From contig NZ_OZ007030.1 of NCBI RefSeq assembly GCF_963931595.1, positions 2,927,240 to 2,991,239 of the forward strand: a stretch of DNA of 64,000 bases, given 5' to 3'. Positions 22,942 through 30,530 of the stretch are shown here, piece by piece (position 1 is the stretch's first letter; each line of letters starts with the position of its first letter). The position numbers and the translations under genes were made by a program. The DNA comes from an uncultured Subdoligranulum sp. (lineage in GTDB: Bacteria; Bacillota; Clostridia; Oscillospirales; Ruminococcaceae). Below the pieces are notes generated by a model, which was given only the letters and a program-made list of their open reading frames with translations, was not told the origin of the DNA and made no database searches.

Positions 22942-23531
22942 GCGCCGCCCTGTTCGCCGCCGCGGCCCCCGTGCTGGCCGCCGCCCGCGCCCTGCAGCAG
23001 GACCCCGCCCCCGCTCTGCTGGTCATCGACGGCCGCTGCGGCAGCGGCAAATCCACCCTGGCCGCCTGGCTGGGCCAGGAACTGGACTGCCAGGTGGTGC
23101 ATATGGACGACTTCTACCTGCCCTTCGCCCGGCGCCGCCCCGACTGGATGAACCATCCCGGCGCCAATATGGACTTCGCCCGGCTGCGCGAAGAAGTGCT
23201 GGACCCGCTGCTCTCCGGCCATACCGCCCGCTACCGCGCCTATGTCTGTCCCCGGGATACTTTTAAAGATGCGGTCCTGCTGCCGCCCCGGCCCCTCACC
23301 ATCCTGGAGGGCAGCTACTCCCTCCACCCCGACCTGGCCGTGCAGGCCGCCTGCCGCGTCTTCGTCACCTGCAGCCCCGCCTGCCAGCGTGAGCGTCTGC
23401 AATCCCGGGAAGGCGACCACTTCGCCGCCTTTGAGGCCCGCTGGATCCCCCTGGAAGAGGGGTATCTTTCCGCCTGCCACCCCGAAACATCCTGCGATTT
23501 TGTACTGGACACCACCGGTATGTCGGTGTAA
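22938..23531 (+). CDS. Uridine-kinase-like P-loop kinase
   Basis: The 197-residue protein has Walker A DGRCGSGKSTLAAWL near residue 30, and VVHMDDFYLP with the base-contacting Asp-Asp of the uridine kinase/phosphoribulokinase/CoaA superfamily. ILEGSYSLHPDL is the EG-x-Y motif, and an Arg-rich lid near RERLQSREGDHF follows. It phosphorylates a small hydroxylated metabolite with ATP; uridine, pantothenate or another nucleoside-like substrate are all possible. It overlaps the DUF3842 gene and is followed after 94 nt by an ECF transporter S component, so salvage of an imported vitamin or nucleoside is plausible but unproven. Confidence 0.7.
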   Translation: MSAALFAAAAPVLAAARALQQDPAPALLVIDGRCGSGKSTLAAWLGQELDCQVVHMDDFYLPFARRRPDWMNHPGANMDFARLREEVLDPLLSGHTARYRAYVCPRDTFKDAVLLPPRPLTILEGSYSLHPDLAVQAACRVFVTCSPACQRERLQSREGDHFAAFEARWIPLEEGYLSACHPETSCDFVLDTTGMSV

Positions 23532-23625
23532 AATACTCTACGGTTCCTTTGAGAAAAGCCAGGAAGGCATGGCCTGCCCAGGAAGGGCGGCGCCGGAACA
23601 CTTTTTGATGAGGAGAGATTCCCTT

Positions 23626-24177
23626 ATGAATACCCACGCAAAAACCTATCCCTTGGTGCTGTCCGCCCTGTTCCTCGCCCTCTGCCTCGTGCTGCCCATC
23701 GTCACCGGCGGCATCCCGGCCATCGGCAATATGCTGCTGCCCATGCACATCCCCGTGCTCTTCTGCGGCCTGCTCTGCGGCTGGCAGTACGGCCTTGTCA
23801 TCGGCTTCGCCGCCCCGCTGCTGCGCTCCGCCCTCTTCGGCATGCCGCCCCTCTACCCCGTGGCCCTGGCCATGTCCTTTGAACTGGCTGCCTACGGTCT
23901 CATCATCGGCGCCGTCTACGCCCTGCTCCGCAAGGGCGGCCTGGCTGCCCTCTACACCAGCCTGCTCACCGCCATGGTGGGCGGCCGCCTGGTCTGGGGC
24001 CTGGCCGAAGTGGTGCTGCTGGGCCTTGCCGGCAAAGGCTTTACGCTACAGGCCTTTTTGTCCGGCGCTCTGCTCACCGCCGTGCCCGGCATCGTGCTCC
24101 AGCTGGTGCTTATCCCCGCCGTCATGACCGGCCTCGACCGCACCGGCGTCGTGCGCTTCCGCCACGCCGCCGGGTGA
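23626..24177 (+). CDS. ECF transporter S component (substrate-binding membrane subunit)
   Basis: The 183-residue protein has five to six hydrophobic spans. LSALFLALCLVLPIV in span 1, MLLPMHIPVLFCGLLCGWQYGL, and LRSALFGMPPLYPVALAM fit the PF12822-type S components of energy-coupling-factor transporters, which capture vitamins for shared EcfAAT modules encoded elsewhere. The Ala-rich face of span 1 that docks EcfT is visible. The vitamin cannot be named. ATG 23626 has AGGAGAG upstream. The 94-nt gap after the kinase gene holds GC-rich hairpins but no terminator I trust, so co-transcription is likely. Confidence 0.8.
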   Translation: MNTHAKTYPLVLSALFLALCLVLPIVTGGIPAIGNMLLPMHIPVLFCGLLCGWQYGLVIGFAAPLLRSALFGMPPLYPVALAMSFELAAYGLIIGAVYALLRKGGLAALYTSLLTAMVGGRLVWGLAEVVLLGLAGKGFTLQAFLSGALLTAVPGIVLQLVLIPAVMTGLDRTGVVRFRHAAG

Positions 24178-24241
24178 AGATCTCCGTTCTGTTTTGCCAC
24201 AGGCCGCGCAGGAAGCGCGGCATTTTTTGTCGGAACCGGGC

Positions 24242-24271
24242 TTGTTATTTCCCGCCCGGATGTGGTATACT
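24242..24271 (+). promoter_or_regulatory. Promoter of the hypothetical gene at 24309
   Basis: TTGTTA at 24242-24247 and TATACT at 24266-24271 are spaced 18 nt, with AAAGGAGG at 24293-24300 following. Confidence 0.55.
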
Positions 24272-24308
24272 GTAATCAAATTGTCACCAACGAAAGGAGG
24301 CGCCCGCC

Positions 24309-24827
24309 ATGGGTCTGATTTCAGCCATCCAGAACAAAACCGAACAGGCCCGCGCCCGGGAACGCATCCGCCCCCTGCTGGAAAGCCGCATGATGCGGGA
24401 CATCCTGCTGGAGATCGGCCAGCGCGGCACCGAAAAGCTGGACCCCCAGAGCGTGCCCGTGGCCCAGCGCCCCCGCGCCGCCAAACTGGCCGCCGAATGC
24501 GGTACCGCCGGCCTGCACCAGAGCGTCATCCGGGAAGTGGTGCTGGACGAGGCGGGCATCACCCTCTACGCCGGCAACGACGAGATTCCTTTCCTCTACG
24601 GCGACTACAACTACGAAAACATCGAGGACACCGACTGTCTGCCCGCCGTGGCCCAGTACCTGGTCCAGCGGCTGCGCGGCTACTACAACATCAGCCGTAC
24701 TTTCTACACCGTGCCCAAACACAACGGCCGCTCGGTCACCGAAAAGACCAAGCAGGTCTTTATCCGCCGCCACCACGAGGATACCCCCTTCAACCCCCAG
24801 CCTACCCAGAAACAGCGGCTGTTCTGA
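24309..24827 (+). CDS. Hypothetical cytoplasmic protein
   Basis: The 172-residue protein has no signal peptide or membrane span. Its N-terminal half is helical and basic (ARARERIRPLLESRMMRDILLEI). Its middle is acidic and aromatic (EIPFLYGDYNYENIEDTDCLP), and the end is basic with RRHHEDTPFNPQPTQKQ. I do not recognise the family. It has its own promoter and a strong ribosome site, so it is a real gene. It is the last chromosomal gene before the tRNA-Ser integration site. Confidence 0.65.
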   Translation: MGLISAIQNKTEQARARERIRPLLESRMMRDILLEIGQRGTEKLDPQSVPVAQRPRAAKLAAECGTAGLHQSVIREVVLDEAGITLYAGNDEIPFLYGDYNYENIEDTDCLPAVAQYLVQRLRGYYNISRTFYTVPKHNGRSVTEKTKQVFIRRHHEDTPFNPQPTQKQRLF

Positions 24828-24837
24828 GGGAGAATCG

Positions 24838-24866
24838 TTGACAGCACACCCAAACTTTGCTATAAT
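24838..24866 (+). promoter_or_regulatory. Full-consensus promoter of the tRNA-Ser locus
   Basis: TTGACA at 24838-24843 and TATAAT at 24861-24866 are spaced 17 nt, a perfect sigma-A promoter as expected for stable RNA. Transcription would start near 24873, ahead of both 190-bp units and the tRNA. Confidence 0.85.
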
Positions 24867-24896
24867 GAACTGTACGCCGTGCGAAACGGCGAAGAT

Positions 24897-25086
24897 GGAG
24901 CATTACTCAAGAGGTCGAAGAGGTCGCACTCGAAAGGGCGTGACCCACTGGCCGATTCGTCCGCCGCGAATGGCGTGACGGCGGGATTTCCCCGGGGTAT
25001 GCATCCGGTTATTATCCGCTTATCTTGCATCGAAATCTTGCATTTTTCCGAAAGAGCTGCAAGGCGGTGCTGGAAAAACTTAATAT
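24897..25086 (+). repeat. 190-bp tandem unit 1 with tRNA-Ser 5' half
   Basis: The unit starts GGAGCATTACTCAAGAGG, the acceptor strand and D-arm of a tRNA-Ser, and keeps the anticodon loop CTCGAAA. It then departs into non-tRNA sequence. GGTCGC and GTGACC around the loop can pair as an alternative stem. The tail holds two ATCTTGCAT copies at 25022-25030 and 25035-25043. No T-arm or 3' acceptor strand follows, so it cannot form a normal tRNA. Confidence 0.75.
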
Positions 25087-25276
25087 GGAGATGTACTCAA
25101 GAGGTCGAAGAGGTCGCACTCGAAAGGGCGTGACCCACTGGCCGATTCGTCCGCCGCGAATGGCGTGACGGCGGGATTTCCCCGGGGCATGGTTTCCGGT
25201 TTTATTCGCTTATCTTGCATCGAAATCTTGCATTTTTCCGAAAGGTTTGCAAGGCGGTGCTGGAAAAATTAAATAT
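25087..25276 (+). repeat. 190-bp tandem unit 2 with tRNA-Ser 5' half
   Basis: This second copy has exactly the same length as unit 1 and is nearly identical. It starts GGAGATGTACTCAAGAGG, so its first 7 bases are those of the complete tRNA that follows. The two ATCTTGCAT copies are at 25212-25220 and 25225-25233. It ends immediately before the intact tRNA. Confidence 0.75.
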
Positions 25277-25368
25277 GGAGATGTACTCAAGAGGTCGTAA
25301 GAGGGAGCACTCGAAATGCTTTAGGTCTCGAGAGAGGCGCGTGGGTTCGACTCCCACCATCTCCGCCA
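25277..25368 (+). tRNA. tRNA-Ser (anticodon CGA)
   Basis: The acceptor arm GGAGATG pairs fully with CATCTCC, followed by discriminator G and encoded CCA (25366-25368). The D-stem is CTC/GAG. The anticodon stem GAGCA/TGCTT closes loop CTCGAAA, giving anticodon CGA for UCG codons. A long variable arm and T-arm GTGGG-TTCGACT-CCCAC are typical for serine. The 3' part from 25309 onward is duplicated at 51208, so this is the attachment site of the mobile element. Confidence 0.95.
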
Positions 25369-25371
25369 AAT

Positions 25372-25400
25372 CCCTCAGGAATCTTCCTGAGGGTATTTTT
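25372..25400 (+). terminator. Terminator of the tRNA-Ser transcript
   Basis: CCCTCAGGAA (25372-25381) pairs with TTCCTGAGGG (25384-25393) and a T run follows. The same terminator is repeated at 51271-51299. Confidence 0.85.
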
Positions 25401-25444
25401 GTATTTTCACGGCAAGAACCCCTTGCCGTTTGGGAGGAAGCGCT

Positions 25445-26005
25445 ATGCCGACATTTACCATCGTGGGCGGGGTTAACGGGGCAGGCAAGAGCAGTCTGTC
25501 TGGTGTTCTGAAGGATTGTTTGGACGACTTGGGCGTTATTGTGGACCCCGACAGACTGACCGCCCAGCACGGCGGCGATGAGTATGCCGGGGGCCAGGCT
25601 GCCGTTGCCAAACTGCAGGACTGCCTGGCCCAGGGCATCGACTTCACCGAGGAAAGCACCCTTTCGGGCAGCTTCTCCCGCAAAATGGCCCGCGCGGCCC
25701 GGGACAAGGGCTACACCGTGCGGCTGTACTATGTGGGCCTGGATACTGCCGAGGAATCGGTTCGGCGGATCGCCAACCGGGTGGCCCGCGGCGGCCACGA
25801 CATCCCGACCCAGGACGTGGAGCGCCGGTTTGCCCGGCGTTTCCGGGACCTGGGCAAGCTGCTGCCGCTGTGCAATGAAGCAACCTTCTATGACAACGAC
25901 AATGGCTTCCGGGTGGTGGCTTTCTATCGCAACGGGGAACTGCTGCCCGCAACCGATACGCCGCCTGTCTGGCTCACCGATCTGCGTCGGGAGCTCGCGC
26001 TCTGA
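25445..26005 (+). CDS. Zeta-toxin-like P-loop kinase, copy 1
   Basis: The 186-residue protein starts MPTFTIVGGVNGAGKSSLSG, a Walker A of the zeta-toxin/UDP-GlcNAc kinase type. DPDRL, ESTLSGSFS (the T-L-S substrate segment) and the Arg-rich RRIANRVARGGHDIPTQDVERRFARRF lid complete the family pattern. Zeta toxins phosphorylate UDP-N-acetylglucosamine and are neutralised by an epsilon antitoxin; no epsilon-like gene is adjacent, and related stand-alone kinases may have another substrate. ATG 25445 has GGGAGGAAG upstream. It lies between the tRNA terminator and the convergent integrase gene, and an amino-acid-identical copy is at 51344. Confidence 0.75.
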   Translation: MPTFTIVGGVNGAGKSSLSGVLKDCLDDLGVIVDPDRLTAQHGGDEYAGGQAAVAKLQDCLAQGIDFTEESTLSGSFSRKMARAARDKGYTVRLYYVGLDTAEESVRRIANRVARGGHDIPTQDVERRFARRFRDLGKLLPLCNEATFYDNDNGFRVVAFYRNGELLPATDTPPVWLTDLRRELAL

Positions 26006-26017
26006 ACCAGTGTAGGA

Positions 26018-27205
26018 TTACCACCGGTTTTCCGGCAGCTCTTCGGGCAGCGGCAGTGCCTGCTCCATGGTGGCGGCGCTGAGCTGCTTGGACTGAGAAT
26101 CCAGGTGGGCGTAGATGTTGGCCGTGGTGGAGATGTCGCTGTGGCCCAGCCATTCCTGAATCTGCTTCATGGGCACACCCTGCTTGAGCAGCAGACTGGC
26201 GCAGGAGTGGCGCAGATCGTGGAAGCGGATCTTCCGCAGGCCGTGGTCGGCCAGCAGCTTGGCAAATCCGTCGGTCACCGCGTTGGGCAAAATGAGATTG
26301 CCCATCTCGTCCACGAACAGATAGCCCTTGTACTTCTGGTTGTAGCAGTTGCCGCACAGCTTCTCGTTGTAGGTCTGCTGCTCTTTCAGCGCCCGCAGCC
26401 GCTGGGCGAAACTGGCCACCAGCGGCAGGGTGCGCAGGCTGGACTTGGTCTTGGCCCGGTCAGCCTCCACCAGGACGTGTTTGCCCTCCAGGTTGGTGCT
26501 GGTCACGATGTGGCGGATGGTCAGGGTACCGGCCTCGAAGTCCACGGCGTCCCACCGCAGGCCCAGCACCTCGCCCCGGCGCAGCCCGTAGAAGGCTGCG
26601 AACTGGATGATCAGTTCCAGCCGGTGCCCCCGGGCGGATTCGAAGAGCTGCTCCATCTCCTCGGCGGTGTAGTAGGCGGCCATGTACTTCTCGGGCTTGG
26701 GCCGTTCCACTTTGTCCACCGGGTTGCCGGGGATCAGGTCCAGCTTCACGGCGTATTTCAGCGCCTTGTGCAGGTTGGCGTGCAACCGCAGTACGCTGGT
26801 GGCTTTCAGTGTTTCCAGCTTGTGGAGATAGAAACTCTGGATGTGCCGCGCCTGCAGCCCGCCCAGCGTGATGCCGGTGGGCTCGAAGTAGGGGACGATG
26901 TGATTCTTCACATTGAAGTTGTAGGAGGACCAGGTGGTCTCTTGCACGGCGGGGCGGATGATCTTCAGCCAGTAGAGCATATAGTCACTGAACAGCATAT
27001 CGGGGCTCAGTTCCTCTTTACGGTTGGGTTTGGGCGGCGTGAAGCTGCGGCGCAATTCCCGCAGCATCTCCTCCGCCCGCTTTTTGTTGCCCTTCACGGG
27101 CAAGCCGGTGGCGTGCCAGGGCTGTTTGCGCTTGCCGTCGGCACCGGTATAGCTGAGCACCATGTAGTAATATCCGTTTTTCTCTTGCAGGCGACCTGCT
27201 ACCAT
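26018..27205 (-). CDS. int: Tyrosine recombinase/integrase of the mobilizable element
   Basis: The 395-residue protein has an N-terminal arm-binding domain (MVAGRLQEKNGYYYMVLSY), a SAM-like core-binding domain around residues 85-180, and a catalytic domain. That domain has LRRGEVLGLRW (first Arg), the Lys-bearing beta turn region, HDLRHSCASLLL (H-x-x-R-H) and LGHSDISTTANIYAHL with the nucleophilic Tyr. It belongs to the Tn916/phage-type integrases of Firmicutes. I chose the second ATG (27205), 8 nt after GGAG; the ATG at 27211 is too close. It converges with the kinase gene and sits about 0.65 kb from the tRNA attachment site. A frame-shifted 3' fragment of a sister integrase is at 51917. Confidence 0.92.
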   Translation of the reverse strand: MVAGRLQEKNGYYYMVLSYTGADGKRKQPWHATGLPVKGNKKRAEEMLRELRRSFTPPKPNRKEELSPDMLFSDYMLYWLKIIRPAVQETTWSSYNFNVKNHIVPYFEPTGITLGGLQARHIQSFYLHKLETLKATSVLRLHANLHKALKYAVKLDLIPGNPVDKVERPKPEKYMAAYYTAEEMEQLFESARGHRLELIIQFAAFYGLRRGEVLGLRWDAVDFEAGTLTIRHIVTSTNLEGKHVLVEADRAKTKSSLRTLPLVASFAQRLRALKEQQTYNEKLCGNCYNQKYKGYLFVDEMGNLILPNAVTDGFAKLLADHGLRKIRFHDLRHSCASLLLKQGVPMKQIQEWLGHSDISTTANIYAHLDSQSKQLSAATMEQALPLPEELPENRW

Positions 27206-27385
27206 AGGCATTTCTCCTTTCACAATCGTTTGTACGGGTTTCCGGGTCCAACACAACAATACCCGGAATCTTTGGCAAAAGCTATTCACAAATCTACACA
27301 AGGATACGCCCTTGTTTTGGGTACGAATCTACCAAAGCGCCCGCGTCGGGAACTTCCCGGCGCGGGCTTTTGGTATGGTTGTGGT

Positions 27386-28765
27386 TCAGCGCTCCAGATC
27401 GCGGCGGCGTTGACGGTGGCGGTTTTTTTCCTCGGCCCGCTGGCGGGCCTGTTCCGCCAACGCCTTGCGGCAGGCGGTGGTGGCTCGTACCCTCCGGAGA
27501 ATCCTGTCACAGACTTCATCCTCGTGTCGTAGCGCCTTGATCTGGCAGGTCAGTTCGGTCCGGCGTTCGGCGGTGCCGGGCGGCGGAACCTTGTGGCGCA
27601 GCAGCCGGGCACAGTCGGCGCGCTCCTTGCAGAGGGCGTCGATCTGCGCCGCCAGTTCCCGGCGGCGGGCCTCCACCTCGTCGGTGGTGTGGAAATCCCG
27701 GTCAAAGCAGAGGTGCATCTCCTCCAACGTGCGCTCTACGTTGCGCCAGATCGCTTCGATCTCCGGCCAGTTGATGGACGCCCGGGAATTCGGCTTGGCC
27801 TGTACCTTGTACCGGAAGTAGAGATACTTCTGGCCCAGGTGGGGTTTTCCGAAGAGCTCGTCCAGCAGGCCTTTGTACCGCACTTTGGCCCAGGAACGGC
27901 AGGGGGGACGCCTGGGACGGTCGTACCCGCCGAACAGGCTGTAATAGTGGGGGCCGAACTGGTAATAGTGAGCGTCCAGTACCCGGGCCAGCGCGGGCCA
28001 GTCGAACTCCGGGCCCAGGCGATGCACCCGCACCGGGCGGCCGCCGTCCACCGAACGCAGCGTGGCATACTTGCGGCCCTCCTCCCGCCGCCACAGGTAG
28101 CCCATCCGACGCAGGGTAAGAGCAAAGTCCTCCTCGGTGCTGGTCTGCTGGAGGGCGGAGCGCAGTGCCTCCCGCATCCGGTTGTACCGGGTGGGTTCGC
28201 CCCGGCGCTCCGCTTCGTAGAGGGGGCGCGGTGTGCTCTTGCCGGGGGTCTGTACCACCGACAACCCCTGGGCCCGGCAGAGGGCATCGGAAGCGCGCCG
28301 CAGCTCCCGGTACTGGCTGCGGCGCTGCTCGTACTTTTTGCCATCCACATAGGACACCGCGTTGATGACAAAGTGGTTGTGCAGGCAGTGGGTGTTCATG
28401 TGGGTGGCTACCAGCACCTGGAACCGCCCGCCCCACACCTGCCGGGCCAGCTCCACCCCGATGGCGTGGCACTGTTCCGGCGTTACCTCGCCGGGCTGGA
28501 AACTCTGGTAGGCGTGCATCGCCACCACGCCCTCGGTTTTGCCGAACTTCCGCTGTACCGCCCGCATATCCGCCCAGGCGGTTTCGGGGCGGCAGTGGAT
28601 GCCGCTCACCAGCTTGGCGCTTTCCGTCAAGGTGGTCTTGGCGTCGTTCCCGGCGTAGTGCAGCGCCTGGGACAGGGCACCGTATTCGGTTTTCTCCGGG
28701 TTTGCGGCGTAGTCCACCACCCGGCGCAGGTTGTCCCGCACCGGCCAGATCTTGGTGACGGCCAG
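27386..28765 (-). CDS. MOB-family relaxase (relaxase/mobilization nuclease domain)
   Basis: The 459-residue protein has the relaxase domain. The family N-terminus AVTKIWPVRDNLRRVVDYAANPEKT leads to the metal-binding motif HMNTHCLHNHFVINAVSY, whose clustered His residues bind the ion for DNA nicking. The C-terminal third is Arg/Glu-rich coiled coil. It would nick oriT and lead the transferred strand. The start appears to be CTG at 28765: AAGGAG lies 6 nt upstream, a TAA lies two codons before it in frame, and the conserved first residues are lost if the GTG at 28741 is used. It follows mobC directly, and both belong to an operon with the ATPase gene. Confidence 0.85.
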   Translation of the reverse strand: MAVTKIWPVRDNLRRVVDYAANPEKTEYGALSQALHYAGNDAKTTLTESAKLVSGIHCRPETAWADMRAVQRKFGKTEGVVAMHAYQSFQPGEVTPEQCHAIGVELARQVWGGRFQVLVATHMNTHCLHNHFVINAVSYVDGKKYEQRRSQYRELRRASDALCRAQGLSVVQTPGKSTPRPLYEAERRGEPTRYNRMREALRSALQQTSTEEDFALTLRRMGYLWRREEGRKYATLRSVDGGRPVRVHRLGPEFDWPALARVLDAHYYQFGPHYYSLFGGYDRPRRPPCRSWAKVRYKGLLDELFGKPHLGQKYLYFRYKVQAKPNSRASINWPEIEAIWRNVERTLEEMHLCFDRDFHTTDEVEARRRELAAQIDALCKERADCARLLRHKVPPPGTAERRTELTCQIKALRHEDEVCDRILRRVRATTACRKALAEQARQRAEEKNRHRQRRRDLER

Positions 28766-28768
28766 AGA

Positions 28769-29038
28769 TTACTCCTTCGGCAGCAGGGCGTCCCGGATCT
28801 GGTCTGTTGCCGCCCGGCAGGGGAGCGCGTCCCCGGGCGGCAGACGGTCCGCCAGCGCGTCCAGTTCTTCCAGAGCGGAAAACAAAGACGCGGGCGGATG
28901 AAACTGCGGAGTATACCCCAGTGCCCGCTGCCGGAGATATTCCGACAGCGTCAGACCGCAGCGCCGGGCGGCGGATTCCATCCGGTGTTTTTCAGCCGGT
29001 GTCACCCGCACGTTGATGCCCACAGTGCGGTTTCTCAC
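28769..29038 (-). CDS. mobC: MobC-like mobilization accessory protein
   Basis: The 89-residue protein starts from GTG 29038, preceded by GGGAGG. VGINVRVTPAEKHRMESAARRCGLTLSEYLRQRALGY is a ribbon-helix-helix region as in MobC/plasmid mobilization relaxosome proteins, and a helical tail follows. It would bind oriT and help the relaxase. The GTG overlaps the stop of the upstream ATPase gene in GTGA, and its own TAA is 3 nt before the relaxase start, so the three genes are tightly coupled. Confidence 0.8.
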   Translation of the reverse strand: MRNRTVGINVRVTPAEKHRMESAARRCGLTLSEYLRQRALGYTPQFHPPASLFSALEELDALADRLPPGDALPCRAATDQIRDALLPKE

Positions 29039-30249
29039 GAGGCCGCCTCCCGTGAGAAATCGGGGCTCGGGGCCGTCCCCGTAGGAGCGGCGGTGTCCGC
29101 CGCGGCGAAGGGTTGCCCGCCGGCAACACAAAGCCCATGCTCGCTACCGTGATGCGGCCCCGGTGACGGTGATGACGATGATGACGGTACGGGGGCCGCA
29201 CCCTCTTCACCAGCCGGTACCGTACCAGACGGTAAAGGGGATCTGCCGGTATCATCGTCACTACCGTCATGACCGTCATCCCCGTCACAGGTGAAGCACA
29301 GCAGCCGGGTGTTGGAGGTGCGCCGGGACTGGTAGCGGATGCCCTGCGGGGCAAACACCGTGTAGAAGTGCTCCACCAGTTTGCGGGTGAACTGGTTGGG
29401 CTGCACATCGGTGATACCGGCGGCGGTCAGCAGGTCGGTGGCGGTGCCTGTCCAGCTGCCGGTGCGCTGGATAAAGTCCGCCGCCCGCCACAGATAGTCC
29501 GGAACGGCCTTCCGGACCTGCTCCTCAGCGGTTTCCTCCTCCAACAGCTGCCAGATGCAGTCCCGGGTCTGCAGGTGGAGGGTGCAGCTGTCCATGTCAC
29601 GGCCCGTCACCAGCAGCCGGGCCGTGTCGCTCATCCGCTGGCGCTGCAGCAGCCAGATGGTGTCGGCGGCGCCCATCAGGCCGTTGGACCCGGAAATCTG
29701 CTGGAACGGGTCGGATGCGCCCTGTTTGCGCAGATGATGCACCAGCAGCAACCCGATGCCGCGGCGGTCCGCCAGGGATTTCAGCGCGCTCATATCCTGG
29801 TAATCGCTGGCGTAAGTGCCGTTGTTCGGGTCGGCGGTGCGGACCTTCTGCAAGGTGTCGATGACCATCAGGCTGGTTTCGGGGTGCTGGGACAGGAATT
29901 TCTCGATCTGGAGTTCCAGACCGTCCCCGATGGCGCAGCTTCCGGTCTGGAAGTACAACCGGCTGGGAACGGAGTCCTCGGTCAGGCGGAACAAACGCCC
30001 CTGGATGCGGGCGTAGGTGTCCTCCAGACAGAGGTACAGTACAGTCTGCGGCTGGGCGGTGCGGCCCCAGATCTCGCCGCCCCGGGCCAGCTGCAGGCAA
30101 AGCCACAGGCACAGCCAACTTTTGCCTGCCTTGCTGGCACCGGCCAACAAGGAAAGCCCGGCGGGCAGCAGGCCGGGAATCAGCCACCGCACCGGCGGCA
30201 GCGGGGTGGAAAGTAGAGTTTCAGCATCAATAGGTTCGTTTCTCTGCAT
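29035..30249 (-). CDS. RepA-like AAA ATPase (RecA-fold, AAA_25)
   Basis: The 404-residue protein has Walker A AGASKAGKSWLCLWL near residue 37, a conserved LYLCLEDTYARIQGRL segment, Walker B SLMVIDTLQKV, and LLLVHHLRKQG followed by SGSNGLMGAADTIWLL. This is the pattern of hexameric RepA-type helicases of plasmids and integrated elements. The C-terminal 90 residues are Asp/Ser/Pro low complexity. It may help the excised element replicate. ATG 30249 has GGAGG 8 nt upstream. A palindrome array at 30380-30530 precedes the gene and could be its binding site. The gene leads the ATPase-mobC-relaxase operon. Confidence 0.8.
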   Translation of the reverse strand: MQRNEPIDAETLLSTPLPPVRWLIPGLLPAGLSLLAGASKAGKSWLCLWLCLQLARGGEIWGRTAQPQTVLYLCLEDTYARIQGRLFRLTEDSVPSRLYFQTGSCAIGDGLELQIEKFLSQHPETSLMVIDTLQKVRTADPNNGTYASDYQDMSALKSLADRRGIGLLLVHHLRKQGASDPFQQISGSNGLMGAADTIWLLQRQRMSDTARLLVTGRDMDSCTLHLQTRDCIWQLLEEETAEEQVRKAVPDYLWRAADFIQRTGSWTGTATDLLTAAGITDVQPNQFTRKLVEHFYTVFAPQGIRYQSRRTSNTRLLCFTCDGDDGHDGSDDDTGRSPLPSGTVPAGEEGAAPVPSSSSSPSPGPHHGSEHGLCVAGGQPFAAADTAAPTGTAPSPDFSREAAS

Positions 30250-30379
30250 GGCATACGCCTCCTTCTTGCTGGGCCACAGGACGCCAAACGGGGCTCTGTG
30301 GCGCGACCTTTGCGACAATGCGGGTGACGTGCCCGCCGCCCGGCGGCGGGCGGCACGGCGCGGATTTGGGCGGAGGTAC

Positions 30380-30530
30380 AAAGTGAATCTTAATAAGATT
30401 CACTTTGCTGGGAAGATCGCTTGCGTGAATCTTGTTAAGATACCTTTGGCCGCAATACAGCAAAAAGTGAATCATGCTATGATTCACTTTTCCTGCGGCG
30501 GATTTCCAGTGAATCATGCTATGATTCACT
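30380..30530. repeat. Array of four GTGAATC palindromes, candidate origin or operator
   Basis: Four dyads share the arms GTGAATC(A/T)T and A(A/T)GATTCAC around a 3-nt centre: 30380-30406, a degraded copy at about 30424-30446, 30463-30491 and 30508-30530. Copies 3 and 4 share the centre GCT. The array lies between the RepA-like ATPase gene and the HTH gene and overlaps the HTH stop codon. Iteron-like spacing supports binding of a replication or partition protein; an operator is the alternative. Confidence 0.7.

Noticed and set aside
23532..23625. Riboswitch before the ECF transporter gene
   Set aside because: The 94 nt hold GC-rich hairpins, but I could not match the conserved bases of TPP, preQ1 or other vitamin riboswitches.
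24879..25133. Open frame across the tandem units near the tRNA
   Set aside because: It follows repeat structure and tRNA-like sequence, has no ribosome site, and is explained by the stable-RNA locus.
24897..25276. Units 1 and 2 as two further complete tRNA-Ser genes
   Set aside because: No T-arm or 3' acceptor strand pairing with GGAGATG follows; only the 5' half matches.
25372..25393. Repeat array suggestive of CRISPR around the tRNA
   Set aside because: The only repeats are two 190-bp units and a terminator; there are no short repeats with unique spacers.
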